64,000 nucleotides of DNA from Flavilitoribacter nigricans DSM 23189 = NBRC 102662 (GTDB lineage Bacteria > Bacteroidota > Bacteroidia > Chitinophagales > Saprospiraceae). The stretch is taken from NCBI RefSeq assembly GCF_002646595.1, contig NZ_PDUD01000023.1:1-64000 (forward strand). The letters are read 5' to 3'. Made by a program: the position numbers and the translations under genes. This document shows positions 43,170-53,300 of this stretch, piece after piece. Numbering within the stretch: the stretch's first letter is position 1; the number at the start of each line of letters is the position of its first letter. A model generated the notes under the pieces. It was not told the origin of the DNA and did not search any database. It was given only the letters and a program-made list of their open reading frames with translations.

Positions 43170-44015
43170 TCAAAGTACAGCGGAGTTGCAGACGTAATCC
43201 GGAATGATGCCCGTGGATTTGATCAGGAATTTAGCCTGTTCCGGTGAAGTATTACCGGTGAGGACCAGTGCGGTATCGACCCCGAATTTATTGCCGCCCA
43301 TAATGTCCGTATAGAGGGTATCACCCACCATCAGTATCTCCTCCTTGCGTACATCCACCCGCTTGAGCATGTACTCGTAGGCAAAAATGAACATCTGCGA
43401 ACTGGGTTTGCCGAAGCGGATCACCCGCTTACCGACGATGGTCTCCAGCATATCCGCAATGCCGCCGATGGCGATATTCACCTCGTATTTGGATACCGGA
43501 TAGGTCTCATCCGAATTGGCGACAATGATGGGAATGTTTTTCCGCCGCAGGAGATTGATGGCCTTATTCAGGTCCTTATTCCAGTCGAAACCCTCTTCAT
43601 CCAGCAGCACCAGTGCGCGGATATCTTCGGAATTTTGCGAATCGAAGGTGCCGATCGGAATTCCCTCCAGACCGGTACCTTCGAGATAATAGGCAGATTT
43701 CTCCGTACCCAGGTAGACGACCTTGCCGTCCCGTAGCTTGTGTTTGAAATATTCTCTGGCCAGCATGCCCGAGGAGATCATATGGTCCGTATTGATGGCC
43801 TCGATGCCCGCCGAGCGGTATTTCTCCGCCAGCAGTTCCGGACTCCGGGAAGAGTCGTTGGTCAGTACAAAGAACTCCATCTCGTTTTCCGCCAGATAAT
43901 CAAATGTCCGCTCGATCCCCTTGATCATACCGTTGTAGTTCTTCAATACCCCGAATGCATCAAAGAACACCGCCTTGTATTTGGGCAGCACGGTTGAAAA
44001 ATCTGTCTTTTTCAT
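43170..44015 (-). CDS. HAD-IIA phosphatase
   Basis: 281 residues. Haloacid-dehalogenase-type phosphatase with the nucleophile in FFDAFGVLKN (Asp19), the motif II Thr in VLTNDSSRSP, a C2 cap region and the Mg site VGDTLYTDIMGG (Asp247 region). The second motif I position is Phe rather than Asp, as in some HAD-IIA proteins of the DXWG type. Substrate unknown. Four codons or fewer separate its start from the next gene on the same strand, so it probably follows the kinase-fold gene in one operon. Confidence 0.85.
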   Translation of the reverse strand: MKKTDFSTVLPKYKAVFFDAFGVLKNYNGMIKGIERTFDYLAENEMEFFVLTNDSSRSPELLAEKYRSAGIEAINTDHMISSGMLAREYFKHKLRDGKVVYLGTEKSAYYLEGTGLEGIPIGTFDSQNSEDIRALVLLDEEGFDWNKDLNKAINLLRRKNIPIIVANSDETYPVSKYEVNIAIGGIADMLETIVGKRVIRFGKPSSQMFIFAYEYMLKRVDVRKEEILMVGDTLYTDIMGGNKFGVDTALVLTGNTSPEQAKFLIKSTGIIPDYVCNSAVL

Positions 44016-44017
44016 AA

Positions 44018-45058
44018 TTAAATTTTCAGTGCCCGAAGCAATGGCTCGGGATTAAACTTTTTATCCAGTTCGGGAAAATAGGATTGGTAAGCTTCCGCTT
44101 GTAATTTGGAGGCGTAGATCTCGTGGAAGAAATAACGCCCGTCTTTGATCACGTAGTTGATAATGAAAAAACGGTACACTTCTCCCAGGAAGCGGATCTC
44201 TGGTTCGGTTAGGGGATAAACTTTGTGGTATTCCTGTAAAAATAGAATAAATCGCTCTTCCATCAGCGGATCGATGTTGTAGGAAAACACCGTACGGTCG
44301 CCAATATCGGATACGATCCGGCTCAGAAAATAAAAATCCAGTATTCTCGAGCTCATGCGGAACCAATCGTAATCCCAGCGCGAAAATAGCTTATAAGATC
44401 GAGTTACCGAAAAATTGCCGATATTCCAGTCCACAAACACCGGTATTCTTTCCCACTCCTTAAATTTCACCTTCTCGGCCTTTTCCAGAAACAGGTCGCA
44501 CTGCTCCCGGATGGTACTTTCGTTCATCCGGTGTTCGTAGCGACCCAGTTCCGAATCCATCAAACGCTGCAGATGCTCAATATCGGAATGCAGGGTCTTG
44601 GAGGAAGGCGGCAGGGTATTCCTGACTTTGGAACAGGTTTGGTGCAGTTTGGCAAACTGCTTTCCCAGAGACCGGATATGCTCTTCTTCCAGTCGACGGG
44701 GCAACTTCTTATCGATCTTGATCGGCCGGTAGAATACCACCCAGGCGTCGATCAGGGCGTTGCGAAAGCGATAGGTAAAGAGGTTATTGCCCTTCATCAG
44801 CGACCGCGAGAGGAAATTCTCGTAGGGTTCCGGCAGGTTGTTGGCCAGCACATTGATGATGGTATGGTCCTCCACGAAATGTTCGTACTGTCCAAAGTAG
44901 GATAACTTGGCGATCACAAAGCCCTTATCCTCAAAGATCACCTTGTAAACGTGATTGGTCGAGACTTTCGCGCTGATATCGGAGATAGATTTGATATTTC
45001 GGCTGGGATCGTAATTCGCCCAGGCCTCTTCAATGATCTCTGAAAATTGAATAAACAT
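44018..45058 (-). CDS. APH-like kinase-fold protein
   Basis: 346 residues. A phosphotransferase fold: an N-lobe strand with Lys51 (VIAKLSYF), the central helix HIRSLGKQFAKLH, the catalytic loop VDWNIGNF (Asp210, Asn215) and the metal motif WDYDW (Asp229/Asp231). The His two before the catalytic Asp, standard in aminoglycoside and choline kinases, is replaced by Phe208. It may be a small-molecule kinase with altered loop geometry or a weak/pseudo-kinase. Forms an operon with the HAD gene downstream (gap two bases) and is divergent from a VTC-domain gene. Confidence 0.75.
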   Translation of the reverse strand: MFIQFSEIIEEAWANYDPSRNIKSISDISAKVSTNHVYKVIFEDKGFVIAKLSYFGQYEHFVEDHTIINVLANNLPEPYENFLSRSLMKGNNLFTYRFRNALIDAWVVFYRPIKIDKKLPRRLEEEHIRSLGKQFAKLHQTCSKVRNTLPPSSKTLHSDIEHLQRLMDSELGRYEHRMNESTIREQCDLFLEKAEKVKFKEWERIPVFVDWNIGNFSVTRSYKLFSRWDYDWFRMSSRILDFYFLSRIVSDIGDRTVFSYNIDPLMEERFILFLQEYHKVYPLTEPEIRFLGEVYRFFIINYVIKDGRYFFHEIYASKLQAEAYQSYFPELDKKFNPEPLLRALKI

Positions 45059-45104
45059 AATGTCTTGCTTTTTAATACTGCTGCAACCGGCCCGATGATG
45101 AAAC

Positions 45105-45128
45105 GGTGAAATGCTTCAAATTTTCACC
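45105..45128. promoter_or_regulatory. GGTGAAA/TTTCACC inverted repeat in a divergent spacer
   Basis: GGTGAAA (45105-45111) and TTTCACC (45122-45128), a perfect 7-bp repeat with a ten-base loop, in the 109-base spacer between the divergent kinase-like and VTC genes. It could be an operator serving both. The rest of the spacer has GATCATC words like the other word-repeat spacers. Confidence 0.35.
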
Positions 45129-45167
45129 TGATCATCGTATCATTGCAGGATCAGATCATCAAAAAAA

Positions 45168-45800
45168 ATGCGTTACGAAAGGAAATTTCCTTCCACCGTA
45201 CTAACTGCCAATGCCCTCGAACAACTGGTACTGGGCCATCCGCTCGGGTTCCGGAAGGTCTATCCCGACCGGCGGATAAATAACGTGTATTTCGACACGC
45301 CGGGATGGCGCACCTTTCACGAGAACCTGGCCGGAGTGAGCCATCGCACAAAATACCGGTTGCGGTGGTACGGACCCGCTTCCGGCCTGATCGAGCACGC
45401 CCGATTTGAGCTCAAAAAAAAGGAAAATTTACTGGGGACTAAAATAATTCACACAATTGCGGGAAAAATTACTTTAGCGGACGCAGCCGCCATTCCGGGT
45501 AGCCTGCCGACCCTGCTGCAGAATGCCCTGTTCCCGACTTTGGTCAACAGTTACCAGCGGGCTTATTACGAATCCACCGACGGCGCTTTTCGCCTCACGG
45601 TAGACGAGGATCTGAGCTGTAATGCCTTTGATCCGAAGATCTGGGCCGGCCGTTCCTTTCCGCCCGAATTGCGCGTTGTGGAACTTAAATACGGACGGGA
45701 AGATGACCAGCGCCTCGACGAATTTACGCAGTACTGGCCACTCAGGTTGCACCGTTTTTCCAAATATGTGATGGGGATGCAGCTGGCCTTTTCGGTTTAA
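45168..45800 (+). CDS. VTC-domain (polyphosphate polymerase-like) protein
   Basis: 210 residues of the triphosphate-tunnel metalloenzyme type. The sequence shows MRYERKF at the start, NNVYFDT, the basic strands KYRLRWYG and FELKKKEN, YQRAYY, RLTVDEDL, VVELKYG and SKYVMG, the pattern of VTC domains that make or handle polyphosphate. It is only the catalytic tunnel domain, without SPX or membrane parts. Divergent from the kinase-fold and HAD genes. Polyphosphate synthesis is inferred from family; a triphosphate-binding or CYTH-like hydrolase role is possible. Confidence 0.82.
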   Translation: MRYERKFPSTVLTANALEQLVLGHPLGFRKVYPDRRINNVYFDTPGWRTFHENLAGVSHRTKYRLRWYGPASGLIEHARFELKKKENLLGTKIIHTIAGKITLADAAAIPGSLPTLLQNALFPTLVNSYQRAYYESTDGAFRLTVDEDLSCNAFDPKIWAGRSFPPELRVVELKYGREDDQRLDEFTQYWPLRLHRFSKYVMGMQLAFSV

Positions 45801-45805
45801 CAAGC

Positions 45806-45840
45806 CTCCGGAATGAGCCGGGGCATTTCTCATTCCGGAG
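45806..45840. terminator. Perfect 12-bp stem between convergent genes
   Basis: CTCCGGAATGAG (45806-45817) and CTCATTCCGGAG (45829-45840), perfect inverted repeat with an 11-base loop. It sits five bases after the VTC gene and just before the end of the sugar dehydrogenase gene. There is no T-tract on either side, so it may work as a bidirectional hairpin or RNA-stability element. Confidence 0.5.
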
Positions 45841-45849
45841 ACTCCCCAT

Positions 45850-47247
45850 CTATTCTTTGATCAGTTTGCGCATCAGACCGGCACCGTTCCGCTCCAGCCG
45901 GAAAAGATAGACACCGGCCGGCAGGTTTTCCGTATCGATCTTTTCCTGAAACTCCGTATCCAGCCGGCGGGTCGTTTCCCAGATGGTCTGTCCCTGGGCG
46001 TTGAGCAGTTGCAGGCGGTACGTTCCGCTTTCGGGCAGCCGGCCCTCTACCCAGAACGCGCGGTCAAACGGATTGGGACGCAGCATCAGGTCGGCCTCCA
46101 GGGGAACTTCCCGGGTAGGAGTGGTGATGTCGCGGACCTGATGAACTTTACCTTCGATACTGAGCAGGTATAATTCGCCCCCGGCATCTTCACCGAAAGA
46201 AACGTACTGAAAATTAGGTCCGTCGAACAACTCGGTATTGATCCATTCTTCCGCATCGTTCCGTTCCAGGGCCCAGATCTTTCCACTGCAGTAGTCGGCG
46301 TAGATGTATTTGCCGGACAGCAGCGGGAAGCTGGCCCCGCGGTAGACAAACCCGCCGGTGATCGAACAGCCGATGGGTAGTTCGCTTTCGTAGGTATAGA
46401 CCGGGAAGGTATAATCCGTGGCGGAACCGCAGTTGGCGGTGTTGAAGGTGTCGTTCCCTTCGTAGCAGCGCCAGCCGTAATTTTCTCCACCGCTGCTACC
46501 GGCGGGCTGGAAATCGATCTCTTCAAAATTGCCCTGCCCCACATCGCCGATCCACATATCACCCGTCAGGCGGTCAAAGCTGAAGCGCCAGGGGTTGCGC
46601 AGGCCCAGCGCCCAGATCTCATCCAGGGTCTCGTCCGTTTGGGCGAAGGGGTTGTCGGCGGGTATGCCGTAGGGATCACCGGTGTTCACGTCGATACGGA
46701 GGATCTTCCCGAGCAGAGACTGGCGTTCCTGTCCGTTGTCTCTGGGGTCCCCGCCGTCGCCGCCGTCACCCAGTGCGATGTAGAGGTAGCCGTCGGGCCC
46801 GAAGTTGAGGTCTCCACCGTTGTGATTGGGAAAGGGTTGGGTAGCGGTCAGAAGTATCACGGCACTGCCGGCATCGGCTACCTCCGGATCGCCGGCGGAT
46901 ACCTGGTAACGGGCCACTACGGTGTTACCACTGTTGTTGGTATAATTCACAAAAAAGTATCCGTTGTCGGTATAGTCCGGGTGGAAGGCCAGCCCGAGCA
47001 GCCCCCGTTCGCTCTGCGTACTGACCATGGAACGGATGTCCAGAAAAGGCGTGCCGTTGACCTGTCCGTCGGGTTGCAGGATGCGGATCCGTCCGGCTTT
47101 TTCGACCACGAACATTCGGTCGTCGCCGGCATTGGTAATGTCCACCGGACTGGAAAAGGCGTCGGAGATCTCTACCAACTGGAGATCGATCTGCGCCTGC
47201 ACAAATGTGGTGATGAGCAATAATACGGGAAGCAAAAGTGTTTTCAT
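45850..47247 (-). CDS. Secreted PQQ-type sugar dehydrogenase with T9SS type A tail
   Basis: 465 residues. A signal peptide ends at VQAQ (residue 19). A six-bladed beta-propeller (about 20-375) follows with family motifs SERGLLGLAFHPDY, HNGGDLNFGPDGYLYIALGDGGDGGDP and GLRNPWRFSFDR, as in soluble aldose sugar dehydrogenases (GSDH). The last 80 residues (RPNPFDRAFWVE, then LPAGVYLFRLERNG) are a type A T9SS sorting domain, so the enzyme is exported to the cell surface. Cofactor (PQQ) and substrate are inferred from the family. Convergent with the VTC gene. Confidence 0.88.
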   Translation of the reverse strand: MKTLLLPVLLLITTFVQAQIDLQLVEISDAFSSPVDITNAGDDRMFVVEKAGRIRILQPDGQVNGTPFLDIRSMVSTQSERGLLGLAFHPDYTDNGYFFVNYTNNSGNTVVARYQVSAGDPEVADAGSAVILLTATQPFPNHNGGDLNFGPDGYLYIALGDGGDGGDPRDNGQERQSLLGKILRIDVNTGDPYGIPADNPFAQTDETLDEIWALGLRNPWRFSFDRLTGDMWIGDVGQGNFEEIDFQPAGSSGGENYGWRCYEGNDTFNTANCGSATDYTFPVYTYESELPIGCSITGGFVYRGASFPLLSGKYIYADYCSGKIWALERNDAEEWINTELFDGPNFQYVSFGEDAGGELYLLSIEGKVHQVRDITTPTREVPLEADLMLRPNPFDRAFWVEGRLPESGTYRLQLLNAQGQTIWETTRRLDTEFQEKIDTENLPAGVYLFRLERNGAGLMRKLIKE

Positions 47248-47512
47248 AAGCGTAATGGTTTTTGAAGAGCTTAATCGTGATTATAAGCCGGCGCTAGGCC
47301 GGATTTTAATTGTAAGTAGTTGGAAACCAGTTATCTGGAAAGTAGAGTGGCACTGAGGGGATAGTCGGATGACCGTTGTTTAACTATTTGTCTATCAACA
47401 GCTTGATCTATACCTCTTGAATGATCGTAAAAAAAACTGCAGGGGGTGTCCTATTACTGATAAGGGAATAATGATGAAGATTGTTTACTTTTACCCCTAA
47501 AATTTGGATCAT

Positions 47513-48412
47513 ATGTCCATTAGACTAACTATCGCCTTAGTGTTTATTCTGGGATTTCTGCAGCTGGAAGCCCAGCAATTGCCGCGTTCCAATGTTTATC
47601 TGTTCAATCTGCTCCAGACGGATAGCAGTATGCAATTGCGAAATCCTCAATATTTGACCAACTTCAATCCGGAGGGTTACAACAACCATCCGGTGTTCTT
47701 TTCCGATAATGAACTCTACCTTTCGGTACAATCTCCTTACGACCCACAACCGGACCTGTATCTCCTGGATCTGGATCGCAAGACCAAGACCCGGGTGACG
47801 AGCACACCCTCCGGAGAATTCTCCCCCGCCCGGATGCCGGACTTTTACAACTTTTCCGCTATCCGCCAGGAGATTGCCGGCCGGGATACCGTACTGCGTC
47901 TGTGGCAGTTCCCGGTAGACCGTCTCACGAACGGCAAACCGGTCTTCAAATACCTGAACGGCATCGGCTACTACCTGTGGCTGAGCAGTTACGAAGTAGC
48001 GGTATTTATGGTCGACAACCCCAATTACCTCGGCATTGCGGACACCCGCTCGGATGATGTCCGCCCGCTTGCCACCAATGTAGGCCGGTGTTTCAAGAAA
48101 CTGCGGAATGGTCACATCGCATTCGTACAGAAGAGCCAGTACGGTGACTGGCTGCTGATGCGGAAGAATCCTTATACCCGGGATCAACCGCAGAAGATCA
48201 TCGAGACCCTGCCCAATGCCGAAGATTTTGCCGTTCTCGAAGACGGTACTTTCCTGATGGGTAAGGGCAGCAAATTGTACAAGTACAACCCCAATCTGGA
48301 CGAAGGCTGGGTAGAAGTAGCCGATCTGCGATTCTATGAGGTGAAAAATATATCCCGGCTCGCAGTGACCGGATACGGCCCCAACCAGCGCATCGCTATC
48401 GTTGCCGATTAG
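47513..48412 (+). CDS. Secreted protein, possible TolB-like propeller
   Basis: 299 residues from ATG 47513; a TTG three codons earlier would add MDH. Signal peptide to about residue 22 (LQLEAQ). The rest resembles a TolB/WD40-like repeat protein (NHPVFFSDNELYLSVQS, then DPQPDLYLLDLDRKTKTRVTSTPSGEFSPA). This is a common form of Bacteroidota periplasmic propellers. No catalytic residues. It is not placed in an obvious operon. Confidence 0.65.
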   Translation: MSIRLTIALVFILGFLQLEAQQLPRSNVYLFNLLQTDSSMQLRNPQYLTNFNPEGYNNHPVFFSDNELYLSVQSPYDPQPDLYLLDLDRKTKTRVTSTPSGEFSPARMPDFYNFSAIRQEIAGRDTVLRLWQFPVDRLTNGKPVFKYLNGIGYYLWLSSYEVAVFMVDNPNYLGIADTRSDDVRPLATNVGRCFKKLRNGHIAFVQKSQYGDWLLMRKNPYTRDQPQKIIETLPNAEDFAVLEDGTFLMGKGSKLYKYNPNLDEGWVEVADLRFYEVKNISRLAVTGYGPNQRIAIVAD

Positions 48413-48513
48413 GAAAGGTGTGGACTGCTCCTGACGTAGATTTTTCGATCGCAGGGTCAACGGCCGCCACAGTAGCCGGTAAACGGCCACTGCTGCTCCA
48501 TTATTGACCCGAT

Positions 48514-48556
48514 TGGCTGATGGGCATGTCTATTGCCCTTGAGTCGGCCATTTTTT
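48514..48556 (+). terminator. Terminator after the TolB-like gene
   Basis: Outer stem TGGCTGA (48514-48520) with TCGGCCA (48544-48550, one mismatch), inner stem GGGCA/TGCCC, then six T (48551-48556). About 100 bases after the stop codon at 48412. Confidence 0.55.
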
Positions 48557-49138
48557 AATTACTAAAATTCGGCAACTGAAAGCCCTGCCGGTAAAGTGAA
48601 GTACAAATTAACCCCACAGGCGGTATCCATAAAATGATGTTTATGGGATATATTTGAGGCAGAGCCGGGTACGAAAAACAACAATTACCAAAAAAGTTGC
48701 GTTTTGACCATTATCTACCTCAAAAAAGCCAGTCCCGAAATTATTACCACCTTTCACTAAATCAAACGGGGGGGCTGGAAAAATGTATAAAGCATTTCTC
48801 CGGTAATCCAAATCAATGCGCTAACTTTGGGGGCGTTTTTCTACATCTTCTGACCAATACCCAAAAAATACGTACAGGCATCAACAACTTTGCCCTAGCA
48901 TAATCCCAAAAACGAAAGACAAACTCTTAATTTGCCCGTATGATTTTTTGCTTTTTCGGGCGCATCAAATTAATTCCGCGAAATCCATTGGTTTAAAACT
49001 ACTCTTATACGCTTCCGGCATTCCGGAACGAACGAGCTAGTTATATATCACTTTTGGTATTTAACTAAAATGCTTATACAAAAATTTAATTCTATACGTT
49101 AGAGACCGGATGACCGGTGTATAAAAGAAGTAGTCTGC

Positions 49139-49222
49139 ATGAAATTCCTAAGACGCCTAAAAACCAGGTTCTGCAACCTGTGGAATGACACGTGGCCACT
49201 TCAGTACCAACTTTATTATTAA
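49139..49222 (+). CDS. Possible 27-residue leader peptide before porP/sprF
   Basis: ATG at 49139 to TAA at 49222: a basic, Trp-containing peptide starting MKFLRRLKTR. The frame contains a CAGGTT/AACCTG hairpin. It ends two bases before a TAACTTTG -7 element and about 20 bases before the PorP start. There is no homologue in the window, so it may be chance; conservation would be needed. Confidence 0.2.
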   Translation: MKFLRRLKTRFCNLWNDTWPLQYQLYY

Positions 49223-49223
49223 C

Positions 49224-49231
49224 TAACTTTG
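49224..49231 (+). promoter_or_regulatory. -7 element before the PorP/SprF gene
   Basis: TAACTTTG, exact TANNTTTG match, ending 12 nt before ATG 49244 and 21 nt before ATG 49253. The distance makes the later ATG (49253) reasonable as start. The -33 region shows CTTTATT but no TTTG. Confidence 0.4.
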
Positions 49232-49243
49232 AGGGTCATAAAA

Positions 49244-50221
49244 ATGTATCCCATGATTAGATATTTTTTACTCCCAATTCTTCTACTGATCAGCCTTAGC
49301 GTGTCCGCCCAACAACTTCCCCTATTCACACAATACCGGGAAAATGCTACGATCATCAATCCGGCAGCGATGGAAAGTGATTTCTTCGCTTACGGCAATA
49401 ATGTCACACTGGGAGCTTCCTATCGCGCCCAGTGGGTGGGTATTTCGGGCAGCCCGCGCACCCAGACCATTCGTGGTTCCTTTTTGAGCATGGGCGGCGC
49501 CGGGGTCAACCTGACGGCCGGCGGTTATCTCATCAACGATGTAACCGGTCCTACCGGTTTCACCGGCTTTTACGGAAGAGTTGGTGGCGTACTGGGCGCC
49601 GATCCGGAATACAGCGGCCTGGCCATCGGTATCAGCGGTGGTATGGTACAATACCGCATCGATGCCAATAAAGTGAATGTGCGCGATGTGGGAGATCCCG
49701 TTGCCGCGCAGGATAACTCGCAATTGTTTCCCGACCTCGGGGTAGGGATCTATTTCTATAATACTGTCGGCGACAACAACTACTTCTACGTTGGTGCCTC
49801 CGCACCGCAACTCTTCGGGCTCAACCTGCTTTTCGAAGATGAGAACGGTGATTTTTCCGTAGAGCGGATCCGGCACTACTACGCCCAACTCGGATATTAT
49901 ATCTTCTTCGACAACGACAGTTTTGTCGAATTGTCTTCCTGGGGTAAATACGTGCAGGGGGCTCCATTCAATATTGACTTTAATATCCGCTACCAGTTAC
50001 CGACTGCGCTCTGGATCGGTACCGGTATGGGCAAAGGCTCCACTTCTACGGGGCCCAAATCCACTAATTTCCATATTGATGCCGGTGTCGTGCTCGGAGA
50101 AGCGGCCGGATTTGACAGTACCATACGTTTCGGCTACGGGTTTGATTATTCTTTCAGCTCGTTTGGCCCTACGGCCGGTAGCACCCACGAGGTCAACCTG
50201 ACTTACTCTTTTAGCCGATAG
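49244..50221 (+). CDS. PorP/SprF-family type IX secretion membrane protein
   Basis: 325 residues from ATG 49244 (a TTG at 49229 and an ATG at 49253 are alternatives). Signal peptide ends at VSAQQ. The mature start QQLPLFTQYRENATIINPAAM is the hallmark of PorP/SprF proteins. These outer-membrane beta-barrels help attach large T9SS proteins with type B C-terminal domains. The gene is directly followed by one such protein, as with SprF and SprB. Repeated alternating hydrophobic strands continue to the terminal aromatic-rich strand (NLTYSFSR). Confidence 0.92.
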   Translation: MYPMIRYFLLPILLLISLSVSAQQLPLFTQYRENATIINPAAMESDFFAYGNNVTLGASYRAQWVGISGSPRTQTIRGSFLSMGGAGVNLTAGGYLINDVTGPTGFTGFYGRVGGVLGADPEYSGLAIGISGGMVQYRIDANKVNVRDVGDPVAAQDNSQLFPDLGVGIYFYNTVGDNNYFYVGASAPQLFGLNLLFEDENGDFSVERIRHYYAQLGYYIFFDNDSFVELSSWGKYVQGAPFNIDFNIRYQLPTALWIGTGMGKGSTSTGPKSTNFHIDAGVVLGEAAGFDSTIRFGYGFDYSFSSFGPTAGSTHEVNLTYSFSR

Positions 50222-50303
50222 TTATTCATCATCCTTTAGATTTGATAATATCATTCCAATGCGAGGAATTCAAATCCCTATATTTCAGCAACCTACTGAT
50301 CTC

Positions 50304-53300
50304 ATGAAAAGATTATTGATTATAATGATGCTCGGGTTTAGTGCATTCGTTGCCTCTGCCCAGCCAGAAATATACATGGAAGACAACACCGTTGATCCCG
50401 GTGAAGAAATTTGTGTACCCATACGTGGGCGATTTTTTACGGATATCGTAACCATCCAGTTCTCCGTAAACTTCGATACCGAACAACTGCAGTTCAACAG
50501 TGTAGGGAATTTTGGTATTCCGTCTATGTCCAACGCGAACTTCGATCTGACCCAATCGGACAACGGGATCATCACCTTCAGCTGGCGGGACAGCCGCACC
50601 TGTGAGGATTCCAACGGCGGCAATCCCATGTTTACCATAGATAATAATGAGGTGTTGTTCGAGATGTGCTTTACGGCCAAAGAGTCGGCCGGCTACGGAG
50701 ACGTCACGGAGATCCATATTACCGACAACCCCTTGCCGATCGTAGTGGAACGTCTGGGCTCCTTTAGTTCGACCTTCGGCTGTAATAACCTGGGATTCCT
50801 CGATGAAGACAAGGATGGTGTGGAACCGGGCATCATCTCGATCAGTGTCCGACCGGTACAGGTCAACATTTCGGAAGAGGTCGGTAATGCCGGGGATCTG
50901 GTTTGTGTGAATTTTGCCGCTTCCGGTTTCGACAACCTGCAGAGTATGCAGTTCAACGTCGTCTGGGACAGTACGGTGATGGAACTCGAAAGTATAATAC
51001 CCAACGGGGATATACCGAACAACGGCTTGAGTAACTTCGGTTCCGGTGGGAATATACGGGCCAACCGCTTAACGTACAACTGGCTGTATACCATACCCGA
51101 CCAACCGGGGGTCACCCTGCCGGACGGCACCCAGCTGTTCCAGGTGTGTTACCGGCTGCTGGACAATTCCTGTGAAAAGAACTCAACGGTCAGCATCGTC
51201 AGCTACCCCACGCTGGGGATTGAGGTGACGAACGAAGAAGTGGCCGGTTTCAATATCTTTTTTGAAAGTGATGACGGTATCGTAGAAGTAAACGATTGTG
51301 ATCCGGAAGGTATCCAGGTAACCGTGGATTGCGGAGATCCCGTTAATCTGAACGACGAGATCTGTGTGCCCATCCGCGCGGGAGACAACTACAACCGGGT
51401 AAGCTCCCTGGAATTCATTCTGAAGTGGAACTCCAGCATCCTGGAATTTAAGCAGGTCAATCCGGTCGCTCCGTTTTGGACCAATGCGGACTTCGATGCC
51501 GCCAATGCCGCCAACGGCTTCCTGGGTGTAGCCTGGGAGAACTCGCCGACACCGCCGCAGGATCTCGATCCGGGCGATATCATCTTTGAAGTATGTTACG
51601 ATGTAGTCGGTCTGGGCGGTAACAGCCCGATCAACGTCAGCACGCCCTGGCGTGGTCGTTCGGGCAACGGCCCCAATATTGGGGTAAACCCGACCAACTG
51701 TGAAGTAGATATCAATCAGCCGGATGGAGTAGCCATCAGTATCGGAGAAGGCTCCGCCGGCCCTGGTGATAATTTCTGTGTGGATTTCAATGTATCCGGT
51801 TTCCAGGATATCACCAGCCTGCAGTTCTCGCTGGCTTACGATCCGGGCCTGTTCCAGTTCACTGGTTTGCAGAATATCAATATCCCGGGTGCGAATAGCT
51901 CTAACTTTAATTCCTCCGGTGCGGGATCGGGATCGCTGTTCTTCGATTGGGAATCAGCGACGCCGCAGAACCTGGCGGACCAGACTTCTGCCTTCCAGCT
52001 GTGTTTCACACCGCTGGGCGATCCGGGAGACTGTACCGCTCTGGAAGGGGTCAACCTCCCGGTTCAGATGCAGGCAACGACCGCATCTTCCGGCGATGAG
52101 AACATCGGCCTGACCATCGCTGCCGGCGAACTGTGTACGCTTTTTCCCGACGGTTTCGGTTTGAATATTGCCGAAGCGGAAGGCGATTGGCTGGATACAG
52201 CCTGCGTAGCGGTCAGCGTTGTGGAATTCGACAATATAACGGAAGCCAATTTCTGTATTTCCTGGGATCCTTCTTCACTGGAATACACGGGTATTAATTT
52301 CTCCGGCGCCTGGACTGGCCTGACCGATGCCAACATCGATGCCAGTTCCGCCAATGTCGGTTTGCTGTGTATCGACTGGTCCGGATCCGAACTGGCTATT
52401 CCCGATGATACGGATATCTTCGATCTGTGCTTTAAAATGATCGGAGACGCCCTGGAGTGTTACGATATCAGTATGCTGGAGTCGCCGGCACCTACCGTGA
52501 CCACCGCCAACGGGCCGGGTAGCATAGTGCCGCAAAACGGTAGTCTCTGCGTCAATGATAAATTTTACATTATCGATACCCTGATCACTCCGGCCAGTTG
52601 TCCGGGAGCCTGCGACGGTTCCGTGGAAATTACGGTCATCGGTGGACAGGGACAACTGGGAACCATCTGGTTTACGGAACCCAACAATCAGTTCAACCCC
52701 TCCAGTGCGCAAAACCTGTGCCCGGGGCCGCTGACGTTCCGTATCTCCGACGGTAACTCGCCCAGTCTGGTAGAAGAATTCACGATCGAGATCCCACTGG
52801 CGGACGGTGTGCCGGAAGCCAATGCCGGAGAAGACCTTCTGCTGGGTTGTGATCCGCAATCCGTACTGCTGAGCGGTACCGGATCGGAAGGAGATTTCTC
52901 CTACGAATGGTTCCGGATCAATTCCACCGGACAGGAAGTATCCATCGGTACCAACCGCAGTGTGGTGGAATTTGTACCGGGTACCAAGATCTTCCGGGTG
53001 ACCAATAACCAGACAGGTTGTTCTTCTTCGGATACCACCTTTGTGACCGCTCCGGAAGTTCCCCTGGCCAATGCAGGACAGGACTTTGAATTTACCTGTG
53101 CCGAGGGCGGTTTCCAGCTCAACGGCAGTGGATCGGACAGCGGTGACAATATCACCTACACCTGGATCTCGATGAACAACGGTAAGATCACCGAAGGGCA
53201 GCAAACGCTGATCAATCCCCAGATCGAAGCACCGGGCAGTTACATCCTGCGCGTAGCCTACGAGGACACCGGCTGTTTTGATGCGGATACCGTGCGGGTA

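Larger units (their letters stand above)
48413..49243. other. Long intergenic region before the PorP/SprF gene
   Basis: About 830 bases. It contains a terminator (48514-48556), a TAACTTTG element at 48822-48829 with no gene close behind, a TTCCGG-CATT-CCGGAA palindrome near 49010, and a 27-codon frame at 49139-49222 with an AGGTT-CTGC-AACCT hairpin. A forward frame at 48697-48903 has no family features. It could hold a regulatory RNA; none is recognised. Confidence 0.4.

Noticed and set aside
48697-48903. 68-codon forward frame before the PorP gene
   Set aside because: No family resemblance; spacer composition; leaves a TAACTTTG element inside it.
52275-53204. Reverse frame of 309 codons within the giant surface gene
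   Set aside because: Produced by the G/C-rich repeats; the forward frame has signal peptide, modules and a T9SS tail.
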